From contig NZ_CP021358.1 of NCBI RefSeq assembly GCF_002157205.1, positions 744,001 through 808,000 on the forward strand: DNA of 64,000 bases, given 5' to 3'. Positions 44,813 through 56,430 of this stretch are shown in pieces. Below the pieces are notes generated by a model. It did not search any database and was not told the origin of the DNA. It saw only the letters and a program-made list of their open reading frames with translations. Source of the stretch: Kushneria marisflavi. GTDB taxonomy: Bacteria > Pseudomonadota > Gammaproteobacteria > Pseudomonadales > Halomonadaceae. How positions within the stretch are numbered: the first letter of the stretch is position 1; each line of letters opens with the position of its first letter. The position numbers and the translations under genes were made by a program.

Positions 44813-45880
44813 TTAAAAACGTATTTTAGCCGCTCTTTTTTTCATAGTTCTTGGAGACTTCATTTTATCTAGCTTTTTTCTTACCAACTCTATCTGCTTA
44901 GAGAAATTTTGTGAATCAAGAAAATAGCTAGGATATGCCTTCTTTAGTGCTGAAATAGAATCTGAAGCTACAAGAACAACCTGCAAATTCCTCCCCATAC
45001 TAACTTCTTCTTCTTTTTTAGAGTATTCCTGATTTGCCAGTTCAATATTTGCAGCGCTATAGCTTTGTATGTTTGCCATCTTTCTATCAAGATCTAATGT
45101 TATCAAATGATACTTACCCTTCCTGTTGTCATCAGTTATATGCTTAGCAACCACTCTAAAACCGGACAATTTATTTAATACGTCGAGTTCTTTCTCTTTT
45201 GCCAATAACAACTCAAAAGTTTCCTGATCTGACAAATCTTCAAAGCTTGGTATTCTTGGTGTTGATTCAAGTACTGCAAATGCAGAGCTAGCAAGAGAGA
45301 AAAACTCTAACCATTCATCAGGCCCTTCACTCGACTTAAGCGAGTGATCGAGAAAAGTACCCATTGTTTCAACAGCAGTAGCCCAAGCATGCTGTATTTT
45401 TGTTCTTATTTGAAGCTCAACAGAAAAACCATTCTTACATTTAAATACTTTATGAACGCTTCTATAACCTGACGACTTAGGATAGTTTATATAATCTTTT
45501 CCGCCCTTTTCTATCAAAAAGACTCGCGTTCCTTTCTTATAACTCTGTTCTAGTTTACGAACCTCACTCATGTTACTAACAACAGCTCTAATTCCGCCGA
45601 CATCCTGCATTCTGCAAAGATTCATTTTTGGGTTTCTTTTTAACTTCGCAATTATAGATGGCGTACGCTTGAGCCGCTGAGAAACCAAAGCATTGTTATC
45701 TATCTTCTTTAACTTTTTCCTAAGGGAAGTTTGGAAACTGTTCAGAGGCGAGACGTGGCAAGCCCTCCAGTTATCCAAAATATCTTTTGCTAAATCTTGT
45801 TCGGCAACGTTACTTGAAATTAAAGCTGAGCCAGCTCTATTAACTGAGCTTCTAGAAAATTTAAACTCTATTTTAGCCAT
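44813..45880 (-). CDS. RelA/SpoT-domain (p)ppGpp synthetase-like protein
   Basis: 355 residues from the ATG at 45880 (MAKIEFKFSRSS); the frame extends to 45982 only through a repeat tract. Synthetase motifs are intact: QRLKRTPSIIAKLKR (69-82) for nucleotide binding, QDVGGIR (92-98) with the metal-binding Asp, SGYRSVH (137-143), VELQIRT (154-160) and HAWA (164-167). No HD hydrolase, TGS or ACT domain is present, so it is a small alarmone synthetase-type protein or a toxSAS-like toxin. A C-terminal domain of about 150 residues (NIQSYSAANIELANQEYSKK region) is not one I can name. Low GC and island location suggest transfer. Confidence 0.82.
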   Translation of the reverse strand: MAKIEFKFSRSSVNRAGSALISSNVAEQDLAKDILDNWRACHVSPLNSFQTSLRKKLKKIDNNALVSQRLKRTPSIIAKLKRNPKMNLCRMQDVGGIRAVVSNMSEVRKLEQSYKKGTRVFLIEKGGKDYINYPKSSGYRSVHKVFKCKNGFSVELQIRTKIQHAWATAVETMGTFLDHSLKSSEGPDEWLEFFSLASSAFAVLESTPRIPSFEDLSDQETFELLLAKEKELDVLNKLSGFRVVAKHITDDNRKGKYHLITLDLDRKMANIQSYSAANIELANQEYSKKEEEVSMGRNLQVVLVASDSISALKKAYPSYFLDSQNFSKQIELVRKKLDKMKSPRTMKKRAAKIRF

Positions 45881-45937
45881 TATTTTGTTAGCCCCACCGT
45901 TGCAATTTTTCAAGTAAAAGCCAAAATTGATTTTTCT

Positions 45938-45950
45938 ACCATACCAAGCG
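45938..45950. repeat. 13-bp direct repeat, copy 2 (TACCATACCAAGC)
   Basis: Identical to 44769-44781; lies 58 bp upstream of the RelA/SpoT-domain start codon and runs into the octamer repeat that follows. Confidence 0.7.
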
Positions 45951-45974
45951 GCCAAGCGGCCAAGCGGCCAAGCT
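45945..45974. repeat. Octamer tandem repeat (CCAAGCGG) x 3.75
   Basis: An exact 8-bp unit repeated without interruption in the leader region of the RelA/SpoT-domain gene, about 65-95 bp before its start codon. GC-rich in an AT-rich surrounding. Confidence 0.9.
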
Positions 45975-46101
45975 CGAAACATTACATCTTGTTACGCTAA
46001 TTCACCAACATAAATTTTGTACACGCAAGAAAGAAAAATGTTTTCCCCGTCTCATAGCCATAAATCATCGGCTCGCTTGATAACAACAAGGAAAGCACCG
46101 T

Positions 46102-46800
46102 ATGTCCCTGCATCTCTGGTTGGCGTTTTTTCTGACCTATTTGTTGGTCACCCTGTTACCGGGGCCTAATGTGCTGTTGGTGATCCGTAATGGCCTGCGC
46201 CATGGCGTGCCGGGCGTGTTGATTGCGCTGACGGGCAATCTGGCAGCGCAGCTCATCACCATTGCATTGGTCGCACTGGGCGTCGGCACGTTGCTCAGCA
46301 CCCTTCCCGTGGCCTTTACGGTATTAAAGGTAATCGGTGCAGCGTATCTGATGTTTCTGGGCTCAAGGCAGTTGCTGACGTCATTCAAAAAGCAGTGCCC
46401 TGATGCCGCGCGAGCGGTCGAGCCGCCACGGCGGCATTCTTCCCTGTGGATGGAGGCTTTCTTGGTCTCAATCAGCAACCCCAAGACGCTGTTGTTTCTA
46501 TCCGCCTTCCTGCCGCAGTTTATTGACCATGCCCATGGCCTCACAGGTCAGTTCGCAGCCATGTATCTCACCATTGCTGGTATCGTCATTACCGTGCACA
46601 GCAGCTATGTGCTGGGCGTTAAACGAATCGGCCATTACTTCAGCAGCCAACGCTGGAAGGCACGGTTCAATCGCATGACCGGGATGCTGTTTCATACGCC
46701 TGCTCGGCAGCCGCGCATAAAAAAGCCCGCCAATTGGCAGGCTTTTTCATTCAGTCCAGCGACTACAACCTTGCCCCAGTTCACCGTCAACTGTAAGTAG
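46102..46800 (+). CDS. LysE/RhtB-family amino acid exporter with frameshifted C terminus
   Basis: LysE-family protein with VTLLPGPNVLLVIRNGLRHG, GAAYLMFLGSRQLL and SISNPKTLLFLSAFLPQF. Up to about residue 197 (RFNRMTGMLF) it follows the family, which then should finish in a last helix of the type FIGFGIRLxxxR. Here the frame leaves the family; in the +1 frame directly after, 46694-46720 reads IRLLGSRA and a TAA stop, immediately before a terminator. A small deletion has probably shifted the frame, so the present frame runs through the terminator to 46800. AAGGAAAG precedes the ATG. Function may be impaired. Confidence 0.8.
   Translation: MSLHLWLAFFLTYLLVTLLPGPNVLLVIRNGLRHGVPGVLIALTGNLAAQLITIALVALGVGTLLSTLPVAFTVLKVIGAAYLMFLGSRQLLTSFKKQCPDAARAVEPPRRHSSLWMEAFLVSISNPKTLLFLSAFLPQFIDHAHGLTGQFAAMYLTIAGIVITVHSSYVLGVKRIGHYFSSQRWKARFNRMTGMLFHTPARQPRIKKPANWQAFSFSPATTTLPQFTVNCK
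46719..46747 (+). terminator. Terminator after the ancestral lysE stop
   Basis: GCC-C-GCC pairs with GGC-A-GGC around AATT, with A-run before and five T after. It starts at the shifted-frame TAA (46718-46720), which supports that TAA as the original stop. Confidence 0.85.
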
Positions 46801-46858
46801 CAGGCTCAAACTAAACATTGGGCACTGAACTATTAGCAGTTATGAATTGCCGCCTTTT

Positions 46859-47635
46859 CTACCTTTTTTCAGCAAGCGGGAAAACCTGATTTACAGGTAC
46901 AAACGGTCCGACTGGCTCAGCCGTACCAACATATGAGAGTGTTAGCATCCCATATTCGTAGCTTCCCTCAACGCCACCAAACTCTACCTGTGTCTTGCCA
47001 TCGATGAAGCCATCGAACAGGACCTTAGGACTTCCATTCCGTGGGGTAAGAGTTACTTTTGTTTTACCTGAGGGTCGACATGTGGCACGCAATAGAGCAT
47101 CGGTATAGGTGTCCTCGCCTCTTGGTTCATATAGGTTATATTCGCTGGCACCACCCTGCTTAAGGCAATCACTCCCCTTTAACGAAACACCCATGATCTC
47201 GCCAGAATGGCTGGCACCTCGCTTACTGGAAATGAAAAAATGAGCTTGGGCAACAATTTGTTGGTCAGCAGGCATTGGCGAAACGTGGTCTTGGGTCCAT
47301 TCAATGGTCGATAGCAGAAATGGGCCCACGTAACCGGTTATGAGACTGGTATAAGCCTCCAAAAGAACACCGCCCGTTGCAGATATGAGCGACAAGCAGG
47401 CTTTTTTAAGCAGTCCGAAATTTTCTGATTTTTCGGCGGCGTCTAGCTGAAAGTTAGCTTTTTTCCGTCTTGGCACTTTTGAGCTGCTCAATAGAAAGAT
47501 ATCCGGACTTAAAGCGAGCTTTGCTTTGCAAGAGACAGAGCTGGATCGTATTTCGCACCATGCCACATAAACACCGTGCTGGCGATGCAGAACGCTACCC
47601 GAACTTGCAGGCCAAAAAAGCCGGAAGCCCATCAT
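46859..47635 (-). CDS. Hypothetical protein
   Basis: An open frame of up to 258 residues with no family I recognise. A hydrophobic stretch (LLLEAYTSLITGYVGPFLLS region, around residues 90-110) may be a membrane or buried helix, and the second half looks like an all-beta soluble domain (KTKVTLTPRNGSPKVLFDGF). The first ATG (47635) lies inside the guaA terminator hairpin, so the true start is probably further downstream, perhaps a GTG near 47566 or later. It is in the accessory island between SpoU and guaA. Confidence 0.5.
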   Translation of the reverse strand: MMGFRLFWPASSGSVLHRQHGVYVAWCEIRSSSVSCKAKLALSPDIFLLSSSKVPRRKKANFQLDAAEKSENFGLLKKACLSLISATGGVLLEAYTSLITGYVGPFLLSTIEWTQDHVSPMPADQQIVAQAHFFISSKRGASHSGEIMGVSLKGSDCLKQGGASEYNLYEPRGEDTYTDALLRATCRPSGKTKVTLTPRNGSPKVLFDGFIDGKTQVEFGGVEGSYEYGMLTLSYVGTAEPVGPFVPVNQVFPLAEKR

Positions 47636-47652
47636 TCCATGGGTTCCGGCTT
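47614..47652 (-). terminator. Terminator of guaA
   Basis: AAGCCGGAA pairs with TTCCGGCTT and CCCAT with ATGGG, with one G bulge and a CATTCC loop; on the minus strand it is followed by a run of six T. It lies 40 bp after the guaA stop. Confidence 0.88.
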
Positions 47653-47692
47653 CTTACTTATCAACCGCTGATGGCCTACCCTAGATATGGGA

Positions 47693-49267
47693 TTACTCCC
47701 ACTCGATCGTCGCGGGCGGCTTGCTGCTGACATCATAGGTCACGCGCGACACGCCGCTGATCTCGTTGATGATGCGACCGGAGACCTTCTCCAGCAGCTC
47801 ATACGGCAGGTGCGCCCAGCGGGCAGTCATGAAGTCGATGGTTTCCACCGCGCGCAGGGCGATGACCCATTCGTAGCGGCGGCCATCCCCCACTACCCCG
47901 ACAGACTTGACCGGCAGGAACACGGCGAAGGCCTGGCTGGTCTTGTGGTACCAGTCGGCGTTGTGCAGTTCCTCGATGAAGATGGCGTCCGCTTCGCGCA
48001 GAATGTCGGCGTATTCCTTTTTCACTTCACCAAGAATGCGCACGCCCAGGCCCGGCCCGGGGAACGGGTGACGGTAGACCATGTCGTAGGGCAGGCCGAG
48101 TTCGAGGCCGAGCTTGCGCACCTCGTCCTTGAACAGTTCTCGCAGCGGTTCGACCAGCTTGAGCTTCATGGTCTCCGGCAGGCCGCCGACATTGTGGTGC
48201 GACTTGATGACGTGCGCCTTGCCGGTCTTGGAGGCGGCGGATTCGATCACGTCCGGGTAGATGGTGCCCTGGGCGAGAAAATCGACGCCTTCGATCCTGG
48301 CGGCTTCGCGGTCGAACACGTCAATAAAGGTGTTGCCGATCGCCTTGCGCTTGGCTTCAGGATCATCCACGCCCTTGAGCTTGCCAAGAAACTCATCTTC
48401 GGCATCCACACGGATGACCCGCACGCCCATGTGCTGGGCGAAGGTATCCATCACCTGAGCGCCTTCATCCTTGCGCAGCAGGCCGTTGTCGACGAACACG
48501 CAGGTAAGCTGATCGCCAATCGCCTTGTGCAGCAGCGCGGCGACCACGGAAGAATCGACGCCGCCGGAGAGGCCGAGCAGCACGTGACGGTCACCAACCT
48601 GTTCACGAACGCGCTCGGAGAGGTCTTCGATGATCTTCGCCGGGGTCCAGAGCCGTTCACAGCCGCAGATTTCAAGCACGAAGCGCTCGAGAATGCGCTG
48701 GCCCTGGGTGGTGTGGGTCACTTCCGGGTGGAACTGCACCGCGTAGAGGCGCTTTTCGGCCCAGCTCATGGCGGCGATCGGGCAGCTTGGCGTAGAGGCG
48801 GTGATTTCGAACTGCTCGGGAACGGTGGCGACCTTGTCGCCGTGGCTCATCCAGACATCCAGCAGCGCGTCGCCGTGATCATTGATGTGATCCTTGATGC
48901 CGCCGAGCAGGTCATCTTCTGCCGAGACGCTGATCTGGGCGTAGCCGAACTCGCGCTTGTCGGAGCCTTCGGTGGCACCGCCCAGCTGGGCGGCCATGGT
49001 CTGCATGCCGTAGCAGATACCAAAGACCGGCAGGCCCATCTCGAACACGCACTGGGGCGCACGCGGAGAATCCAGCTCGGCGACCGATTCCGGCCCGCCG
49101 GAGAGGATGATGCCGTTGGGGTTGTACTCGCGAATCTCGTCTTCGGTGATGTCGAAGGCGCGCACTTCCGAGTAAACCCCGATCTCGCGCACGCGGCGAG
49201 CGATCAGCTGAGTGTACTGGGAGCCAAAATCAAGAATCAGGATCTTGTGGGCGTGGATGTCGGTCAT
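47693..49267 (-). CDS. guaA: GMP synthase (glutamine-hydrolysing)
   Basis: 524 residues (E. coli 525). The N-terminal class I glutamine amidotransferase domain has the nucleophile Cys85 in FGICYGMQ and the His/Glu pair in QFHPEVTHT. The ATP-pyrophosphatase domain has the PP-loop [15 protein letters not shown], and the C-terminal dimerisation domain ends in the conserved TIEWE. It converts XMP to GMP. GAGAG lies 7 bp before the ATG at 49267; the frame is open further upstream. It is downstream of guaB, as in most bacteria. Confidence 0.98.
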   Translation of the reverse strand: MTDIHAHKILILDFGSQYTQLIARRVREIGVYSEVRAFDITEDEIREYNPNGIILSGGPESVAELDSPRAPQCVFEMGLPVFGICYGMQTMAAQLGGATEGSDKREFGYAQISVSAEDDLLGGIKDHINDHGDALLDVWMSHGDKVATVPEQFEITASTPSCPIAAMSWAEKRLYAVQFHPEVTHTTQGQRILERFVLEICGCERLWTPAKIIEDLSERVREQVGDRHVLLGLSGGVDSSVVAALLHKAIGDQLTCVFVDNGLLRKDEGAQVMDTFAQHMGVRVIRVDAEDEFLGKLKGVDDPEAKRKAIGNTFIDVFDREAARIEGVDFLAQGTIYPDVIESAASKTGKAHVIKSHHNVGGLPETMKLKLVEPLRELFKDEVRKLGLELGLPYDMVYRHPFPGPGLGVRILGEVKKEYADILREADAIFIEELHNADWYHKTSQAFAVFLPVKSVGVVGDGRRYEWVIALRAVETIDFMTARWAHLPYELLEKVSGRIINEISGVSRVTYDVSSKPPATIEWE

Positions 49268-49303
49268 GGTATCTCTCTGGTGCAGCGAGGATATAAATAA
49301 ACA

Positions 49304-49327
49304 AGCGGGAAGCTTTCGCCTCCCGCT
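49304..49327 (-). terminator. Hairpin in the guaB-guaA gap
   Basis: On the minus strand AGCGGGA pairs with TCCCGCT around a GC-containing loop, followed by a T-rich but imperfect tract (TTGTTTATTTAT). It may be a partial terminator or RNA-processing hairpin that sets the guaB:guaA ratio. Confidence 0.5.
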
Positions 49328-49426
49328 CTTCAAACTGGGCAGTCCTGATACCGGACGCATGCCCTGCCCGCCCCGCTGCCCGAGGGCACGTCATGGCCAA
49401 AGGTACGGGGTAGACAGGGCACGGCA

Positions 49427-52465
<3,039 letters not shown>

Positions 52466-53824
52466 TCACGTCTGTTCCGCGGCATATACCGGTTTGAAGC
52501 TGTTGGGATCGAGTTCGTGGCGAGCGAGCAGCTTGTAGAAATCGGTACGATTGCGCCCGGCAATACGCGCCGCCTGGGTGACATTACCTTCGGTAATCTT
52601 GAGCACCTTGACCAGATAACCGTGCTCGAAACCGGCTCGCGCGGCATTGAATGATGGCAGCGCGTTATCTTCAGAAGTCAGCGCCTGTGCGACCAGAGCG
52701 TGGGCGATGATCGGCGCACTGGAAAGTGCCACGCACTGCTCCACCACGTTGACGAGCTGGCGTACATTGCCAGGCCAGGCGTGCGATGCCAGTAGATTGA
52801 TGGCCTCCTTCGAGAACCCCTTCACCGATGGCTTGTGGCGATCAGCGGCCAGCTCCAGATGATAGCGTGCCAGAATCGGGATGTCCTCCGGGCGTTCACG
52901 CAGAGCCGGCAGACGCAGATTGACCACGTTCAGGCGGTAGAAAAGATCCTCACGGAAGGTGCCCTCGCTCATCGCAGCGTTAAGGTCGCGATGGGTAGCG
53001 GAGATCACGCGAACATCCACATCGACGCTCTGTGTACTGCCCAGCGGCCTGACCTGACGCTCCTGAAGCACTCTCAGCAGCTTGACCTGCAGGGAGAGGG
53101 GCATATCACCGATTTCGTCAAGAAAGAGCGTCCCCCCGTGCGCGGCCTGAAAGAGCCCCTCATGGGCGTTGACCGCGCCAGTGAAGGCACCACGGGCATG
53201 GCCAAACAGCTCGCTTTCCAGCAGCTGCTCGGGCAGTGCACCGCAGTTGATGGCGATGAAGGGAGATTCGGCACGCGCACTGGCACGATGCAGGGCTCGC
53301 GCCAGCAGTTCCTTGCCGGAACCGGAGGGGCCGGAAAGCAGCACGCTGACATCGCTGCCGGCCACCCTGCCCGCCTGTTCGAGCACCTGCTCCATAACGG
53401 TGCTGCGGGTGATGATATCGCGCCGCCAGGCCGGGTCCGCCTCACCACTGGCCGGGGAGGTCTGCATGAGGGCCTCATCGACCAGCGCAAAGAGCTCGGT
53501 GCGATCAATGGGCTTGGTCAGAAAACCGAACACGCCCTGGCGGGTGGCGTTAACGGCTTCGGGAATGGAGCCATGCGCGGTCAGAATAATGACCGGCAGG
53601 CCCGGATGACGGGACTGAATTTCGCCAAACAGCGCCATGCCGTCCATGCCATCCATACGCAGATCCGACAGGATCAGATCCGGGCGCTGCTGTTCCACCA
53701 GTGACAGTGCCTGGGCACCGCTCTCAACGGTACTGACCCGATAGCCACGGCTTTCAAGACGCATACCCAGAAGCCTTAAAAGGCTTGGATCATCGTCGAC
53801 CAATAGCAGATGGGCAGTTTTCAC
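52466..53824 (-). CDS. glrR: Sigma-54-dependent response regulator GlrR
   Basis: 452 residues from a GTG with AAGGAG 6 bp upstream. The receiver domain has Asp10-12, phosphoacceptor Asp54 (LILSDLRMDG) and Lys104. The AAA+ domain has Walker A GPSGSGKE (165-172) and the sigma-54-contact loop GAFTGA (212-217), then LFLDEIGDM and a C-terminal Fis-type helix-turn-helix. Gene order with a QseG-like lipoprotein and kinase identifies it as GlrR (YfhA/QseF). In enterobacteria GlrR activates the sRNA gene glmY through TGTC-N10-GACA sites; two such sites lie at 56610-56660. Confidence 0.93.
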   Translation of the reverse strand: MKTAHLLLVDDDPSLLRLLGMRLESRGYRVSTVESGAQALSLVEQQRPDLILSDLRMDGMDGMALFGEIQSRHPGLPVIILTAHGSIPEAVNATRQGVFGFLTKPIDRTELFALVDEALMQTSPASGEADPAWRRDIITRSTVMEQVLEQAGRVAGSDVSVLLSGPSGSGKELLARALHRASARAESPFIAINCGALPEQLLESELFGHARGAFTGAVNAHEGLFQAAHGGTLFLDEIGDMPLSLQVKLLRVLQERQVRPLGSTQSVDVDVRVISATHRDLNAAMSEGTFREDLFYRLNVVNLRLPALRERPEDIPILARYHLELAADRHKPSVKGFSKEAINLLASHAWPGNVRQLVNVVEQCVALSSAPIIAHALVAQALTSEDNALPSFNAARAGFEHGYLVKVLKITEGNVTQAARIAGRNRTDFYKLLARHELDPNSFKPVYAAEQT

Positions 53825-53860
53825 GTAGTTCTCCTTGCACACCCGACGCGCGAGGAGTGC

Positions 53861-54427
53861 TCAGGGGGTCTGCCTGGCGTTCATGCTCTCCTCTATCGCG
53901 GTCAGGGCGTCCAGTTTCTCTTTGAGCTCGGCATTTTCCTGCTCCAGTGACTGAATCTGCTGTCGCTGCCGGCTGCTACCCTGATTACTGCGATTATGCT
54001 GTGCATCCAGCCTGGTTTGAAGCCTGGATTGAATCTCGATGCGACGTTCCAGATCGCGCTGCCATTGCTGCAGCAATGGCTGAATGCTCTCGGGCGCCTG
54101 AGGGGTGTAGCGCTTGAACAGCGCAAGCCCCCTGGGCCAGTGCTCGGCGTCATCCTGAGAGAAGACGACCGCGCGGGCCAGTCCACCGCGAGGCGTCTCG
54201 CTGCTCATGTATTGAAGCACTTCATCGCGCCACTGCTGTGTGCCGGTCTGCGCAGAGCGACCAAAGGCGACCCATGTCGGCAACAGGCATTCATCGTCCA
54301 CCATGGTGGGAATGCCACGAGTAATGCACTCCTCGGCGGCGCCGGAGACGCGATCATCCATCATGGCGCAGCCGCCCAGCAGCATGGTGGCCATCAAAAG
54401 GCTGCCTGCGATTAGATTGTGCTTCAT
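53861..54427 (-). CDS. qseG: QseG-like outer-membrane lipoprotein
   Basis: 188 residues. The lipoprotein signal ends LLGGC at about residue 20. The mature part contains VDDECLLPTWVAFG and a long Gln/Arg/Glu-rich coiled-coil C terminus (SLEQENAELKEKLDALTAIE). It sits between kinase and regulator genes exactly as qseG (yfhG) does in enterobacteria, where it interacts with the kinase. The ATG at 54427 is preferred over 54433 because AAGGA then lies 7 bp upstream. It is 2 bp from the glrK stop. Confidence 0.85.
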   Translation of the reverse strand: MKHNLIAGSLLMATMLLGGCAMMDDRVSGAAEECITRGIPTMVDDECLLPTWVAFGRSAQTGTQQWRDEVLQYMSSETPRGGLARAVVFSQDDAEHWPRGLALFKRYTPQAPESIQPLLQQWQRDLERRIEIQSRLQTRLDAQHNRSNQGSSRQRQQIQSLEQENAELKEKLDALTAIEESMNARQTP

Positions 54428-54429
54428 TG

Positions 54430-55932
54430 TCATATCCTTGCCAGTGCCGCCTTTTCCCTTGCGGCCCGGGGTAATGAGGGGTTGTCCTGTGAAGACTCTT
54501 CCACGATCCAGGGAAGTACCAGTTCAAAACAGACTTCACAACCGTTGATTGAATCCTCGATCAGACTCAGCGTGCCGTGCTGCGCTCGCGCGCTTTCGGC
54601 TGCCACCGACAGCCCGATACCTGATCCCTTGAGCGGCCCCTTGCGCTGCGAACTGCCCTGATAGAACGGCTCGAACAGATGATCGCGGTCACGCTCGTTG
54701 ATCGGCTGGCCGCTGTTGGCCACATCCAGCGTCAGGTGCTGCTGATCGGCGCTTGCCGAAATATAGAGCCGGCCCTCGTCGTCACCATACGCGATAGCGT
54801 TGGAAACAAGGTTGTCCAGAATGCGCGCCGTGCGTGCGCGATCGGCCTGCCAGTACAGCGGCGCGCGACGCTCTTCCACCACCATGCCCTTTTGCTGCAG
54901 GGCCAGGCGATGTTTGGACAGCACCTCATGGATAACACTGGCCACATCAAAGCGCGTAACGTTGAGGCGGCGATTTTGCTGCAGCAGGTTGTAATCCAGC
55001 AACTGCTCGATCAGCGTCTGCAACTCCTGACCGCTTTCGTCAATCAGCAGTACAATTTCTCGCTGACGCTGTGACATCTCGCCGACCACGCCATCGGCCA
55101 AAAGCCCTGACCCTTCACGAATACTGGCCAGCGGCGTCTTGAGTTCATGAGACATGTGACGCAAGAACTGCTGCTTTTGTTCCTCGAGCTCCTTCAGGCG
55201 AGCCGACAGCCATTCAAGACGCTCCTCCAGATTGACCAGCTCCAGCGGCCCCTGAATCGGGCGGGTTTCTTCAGTATCACCACTGCCCCCGATACCCAGA
55301 ATGCGCTGTTCGAGCTGACGAATCGGGCGAATGATACGCCAGGTGAAAAAGAGGATCAGCACCAGGCTGAACGACACCAGCGCCAGCGTGGCCTGCCAGA
55401 GACGCGTCGTCACCTGGCTTGCCTGAGCGCGAATCTCGTCGATACGGGCATCGACCTGACGTCGGGTCGCTTCGGCCAGCGCCTCCGTGCTGGCCGTGAA
55501 GCGGCTGAATTCGGATAGCTGAGCGCTCAGGCTGTTTTCACCGGGCGTGGGCAGTGTCTCCAGTACGGTGAGCTGCCGGCGAAGTGACTGTATCAAGGGG
55601 CTGTCACCCATGAAGGCGGCATGCTCATTGAGCAGGTCACTATAGCGCGCGCGACGTTCACCGTAGATCTCCAGCAGGCTTTGATCATCCAACACGGCAT
55701 ACTGACGGGCGCTGCGCTCCATGTCCGTGGAAAGATTGGTCAGCTGACGGGCGCGGCGCGTCTCGTCCACCGCTTCGCGGGCACTGACATCCGCCAGCTC
55801 GGAAAGCTGGGAAAAGCTCTGACCGGCGAGATGGATCAAAACGCCGATCGGTAGCATGACCAGCAAGAAGGCGGTCAATACCTGTTGAAGAAGGGATCGA
55901 GGGCGCCACCGACGCTTTATTCGAGAAGCCAT
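54430..55932 (-). CDS. glrK: Sensor histidine kinase GlrK
   Basis: 500 residues. A first membrane helix (about 14-36), a periplasmic helical domain (about 40-180) and a second helix (about 182-200) are followed by HAMP, the H-box HMSHELKTPLAS with His262, and an ATPase domain with DNLVSNAIAYGDDEG and GSGIGLSVAAESA. It is the first gene of glrK-qseG-glrR. Its presumed promoter lies in the 128 bp between the terminator of the upstream sRNA candidate and its ATG. Confidence 0.92.
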   Translation of the reverse strand: MASRIKRRWRPRSLLQQVLTAFLLVMLPIGVLIHLAGQSFSQLSELADVSAREAVDETRRARQLTNLSTDMERSARQYAVLDDQSLLEIYGERRARYSDLLNEHAAFMGDSPLIQSLRRQLTVLETLPTPGENSLSAQLSEFSRFTASTEALAEATRRQVDARIDEIRAQASQVTTRLWQATLALVSFSLVLILFFTWRIIRPIRQLEQRILGIGGSGDTEETRPIQGPLELVNLEERLEWLSARLKELEEQKQQFLRHMSHELKTPLASIREGSGLLADGVVGEMSQRQREIVLLIDESGQELQTLIEQLLDYNLLQQNRRLNVTRFDVASVIHEVLSKHRLALQQKGMVVEERRAPLYWQADRARTARILDNLVSNAIAYGDDEGRLYISASADQQHLTLDVANSGQPINERDRDHLFEPFYQGSSQRKGPLKGSGIGLSVAAESARAQHGTLSLIEDSINGCEVCFELVLPWIVEESSQDNPSLPRAAREKAALARI

Positions 55933-56060
55933 GAGTTGACAGTCTCCGACAGGCGAGCCGTTAAGTAGAATAGTCTGGAATGTGGGAGAGAATAACCGAT
56001 ATTCTCACCGTTCGATAACGTCCGTATACATTTTTCACTCATTCAGTTTCATTGACCCTG

Positions 56061-56094
56061 AAAAAATAAAAAAAGAGCCGGCAAGGCCGGCTCT
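56061..56094 (-). terminator. Terminator of the small-RNA candidate
   Basis: On the minus strand AGAGCCGGC pairs perfectly with GCCGGCTCT around a 3-nt loop, then a T-rich tract of about 13 nt interrupted once. Confidence 0.93.
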
Positions 56095-56187
56095 CAACAT
56101 ACGCAGGGAACTGAAGGGTAATGTGGTAACAAACCTTGCCCGCCTGACCGTGCAAAGCCTGAGACCGTGGGCCTGAAAAGGCCCGAA

Positions 56188-56234
56188 GCCGCGCCATCGA
56201 GATTGGCAGTCAGGCTTTCGATGGCGCCTGCGGC
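56188..56234 (-). other. Bulged hairpin inside the small-RNA candidate
   Basis: On the minus strand GCCGC + AGGC bulge + GCCATCGA pairs with TCGATGGC + GCGGC: 13 paired bases, a 4-nt lateral bulge and a 17-nt loop. Lateral bulges in a stem are the feature RapZ recognises in GlmY and GlmZ; equivalence here is inference. Confidence 0.7.
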
Positions 56235-56430
56235 TTCTTCGTGATCAAAGACACCGCCTGGCGCTGTCTCTGAAAATCGGATCGGGATGGCATCCATGCC
56301 ATGGCCATGATGGCCTGATGCCTCCTTTCATGGGTCCTCCGACAGCTCGACGCCAAAAGGTGCTCCTCCTGAGAAAAGTCTCATCCTGAGAATCTCCTGA
56401 TGACCTGCCGCGCTGCCATGCAAAAACCTT

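Larger units (their letters stand above)
56061..56420 (-). ncRNA. Candidate sigma-54-dependent small RNA, GlmY-like in context
   Basis: No convincing protein gene exists here. A sigma-54 promoter at 56431-56446 predicts transcription from about 56420 leftward to the terminator at 56061-56094, about 350 nt. Two internal hairpins are visible: GGGCCT-TTTC-AGGCCC (56169-56184), and a long bulged stem at 56188-56234. The position, directly upstream of glrK and downstream of GlrR sites, equals that of glmY in enterobacteria, where GlmY acts as a decoy that protects GlmZ and raises GlmS synthesis. Sequence identity with GlmY was not established. It is longer than GlmY (about 184 nt). Alternatively it could encode a short peptide (28 codons at 56245-56331, weakly supported). 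Confidence 0.6.

Noticed and set aside
47687..49300. 537-codon plus-strand frame opposite guaA
   Set aside because: It is antisense to a fully conserved guaA and its translation is low-information His/Ala/Gly/Asp-rich sequence typical of high-GC shadow frames.
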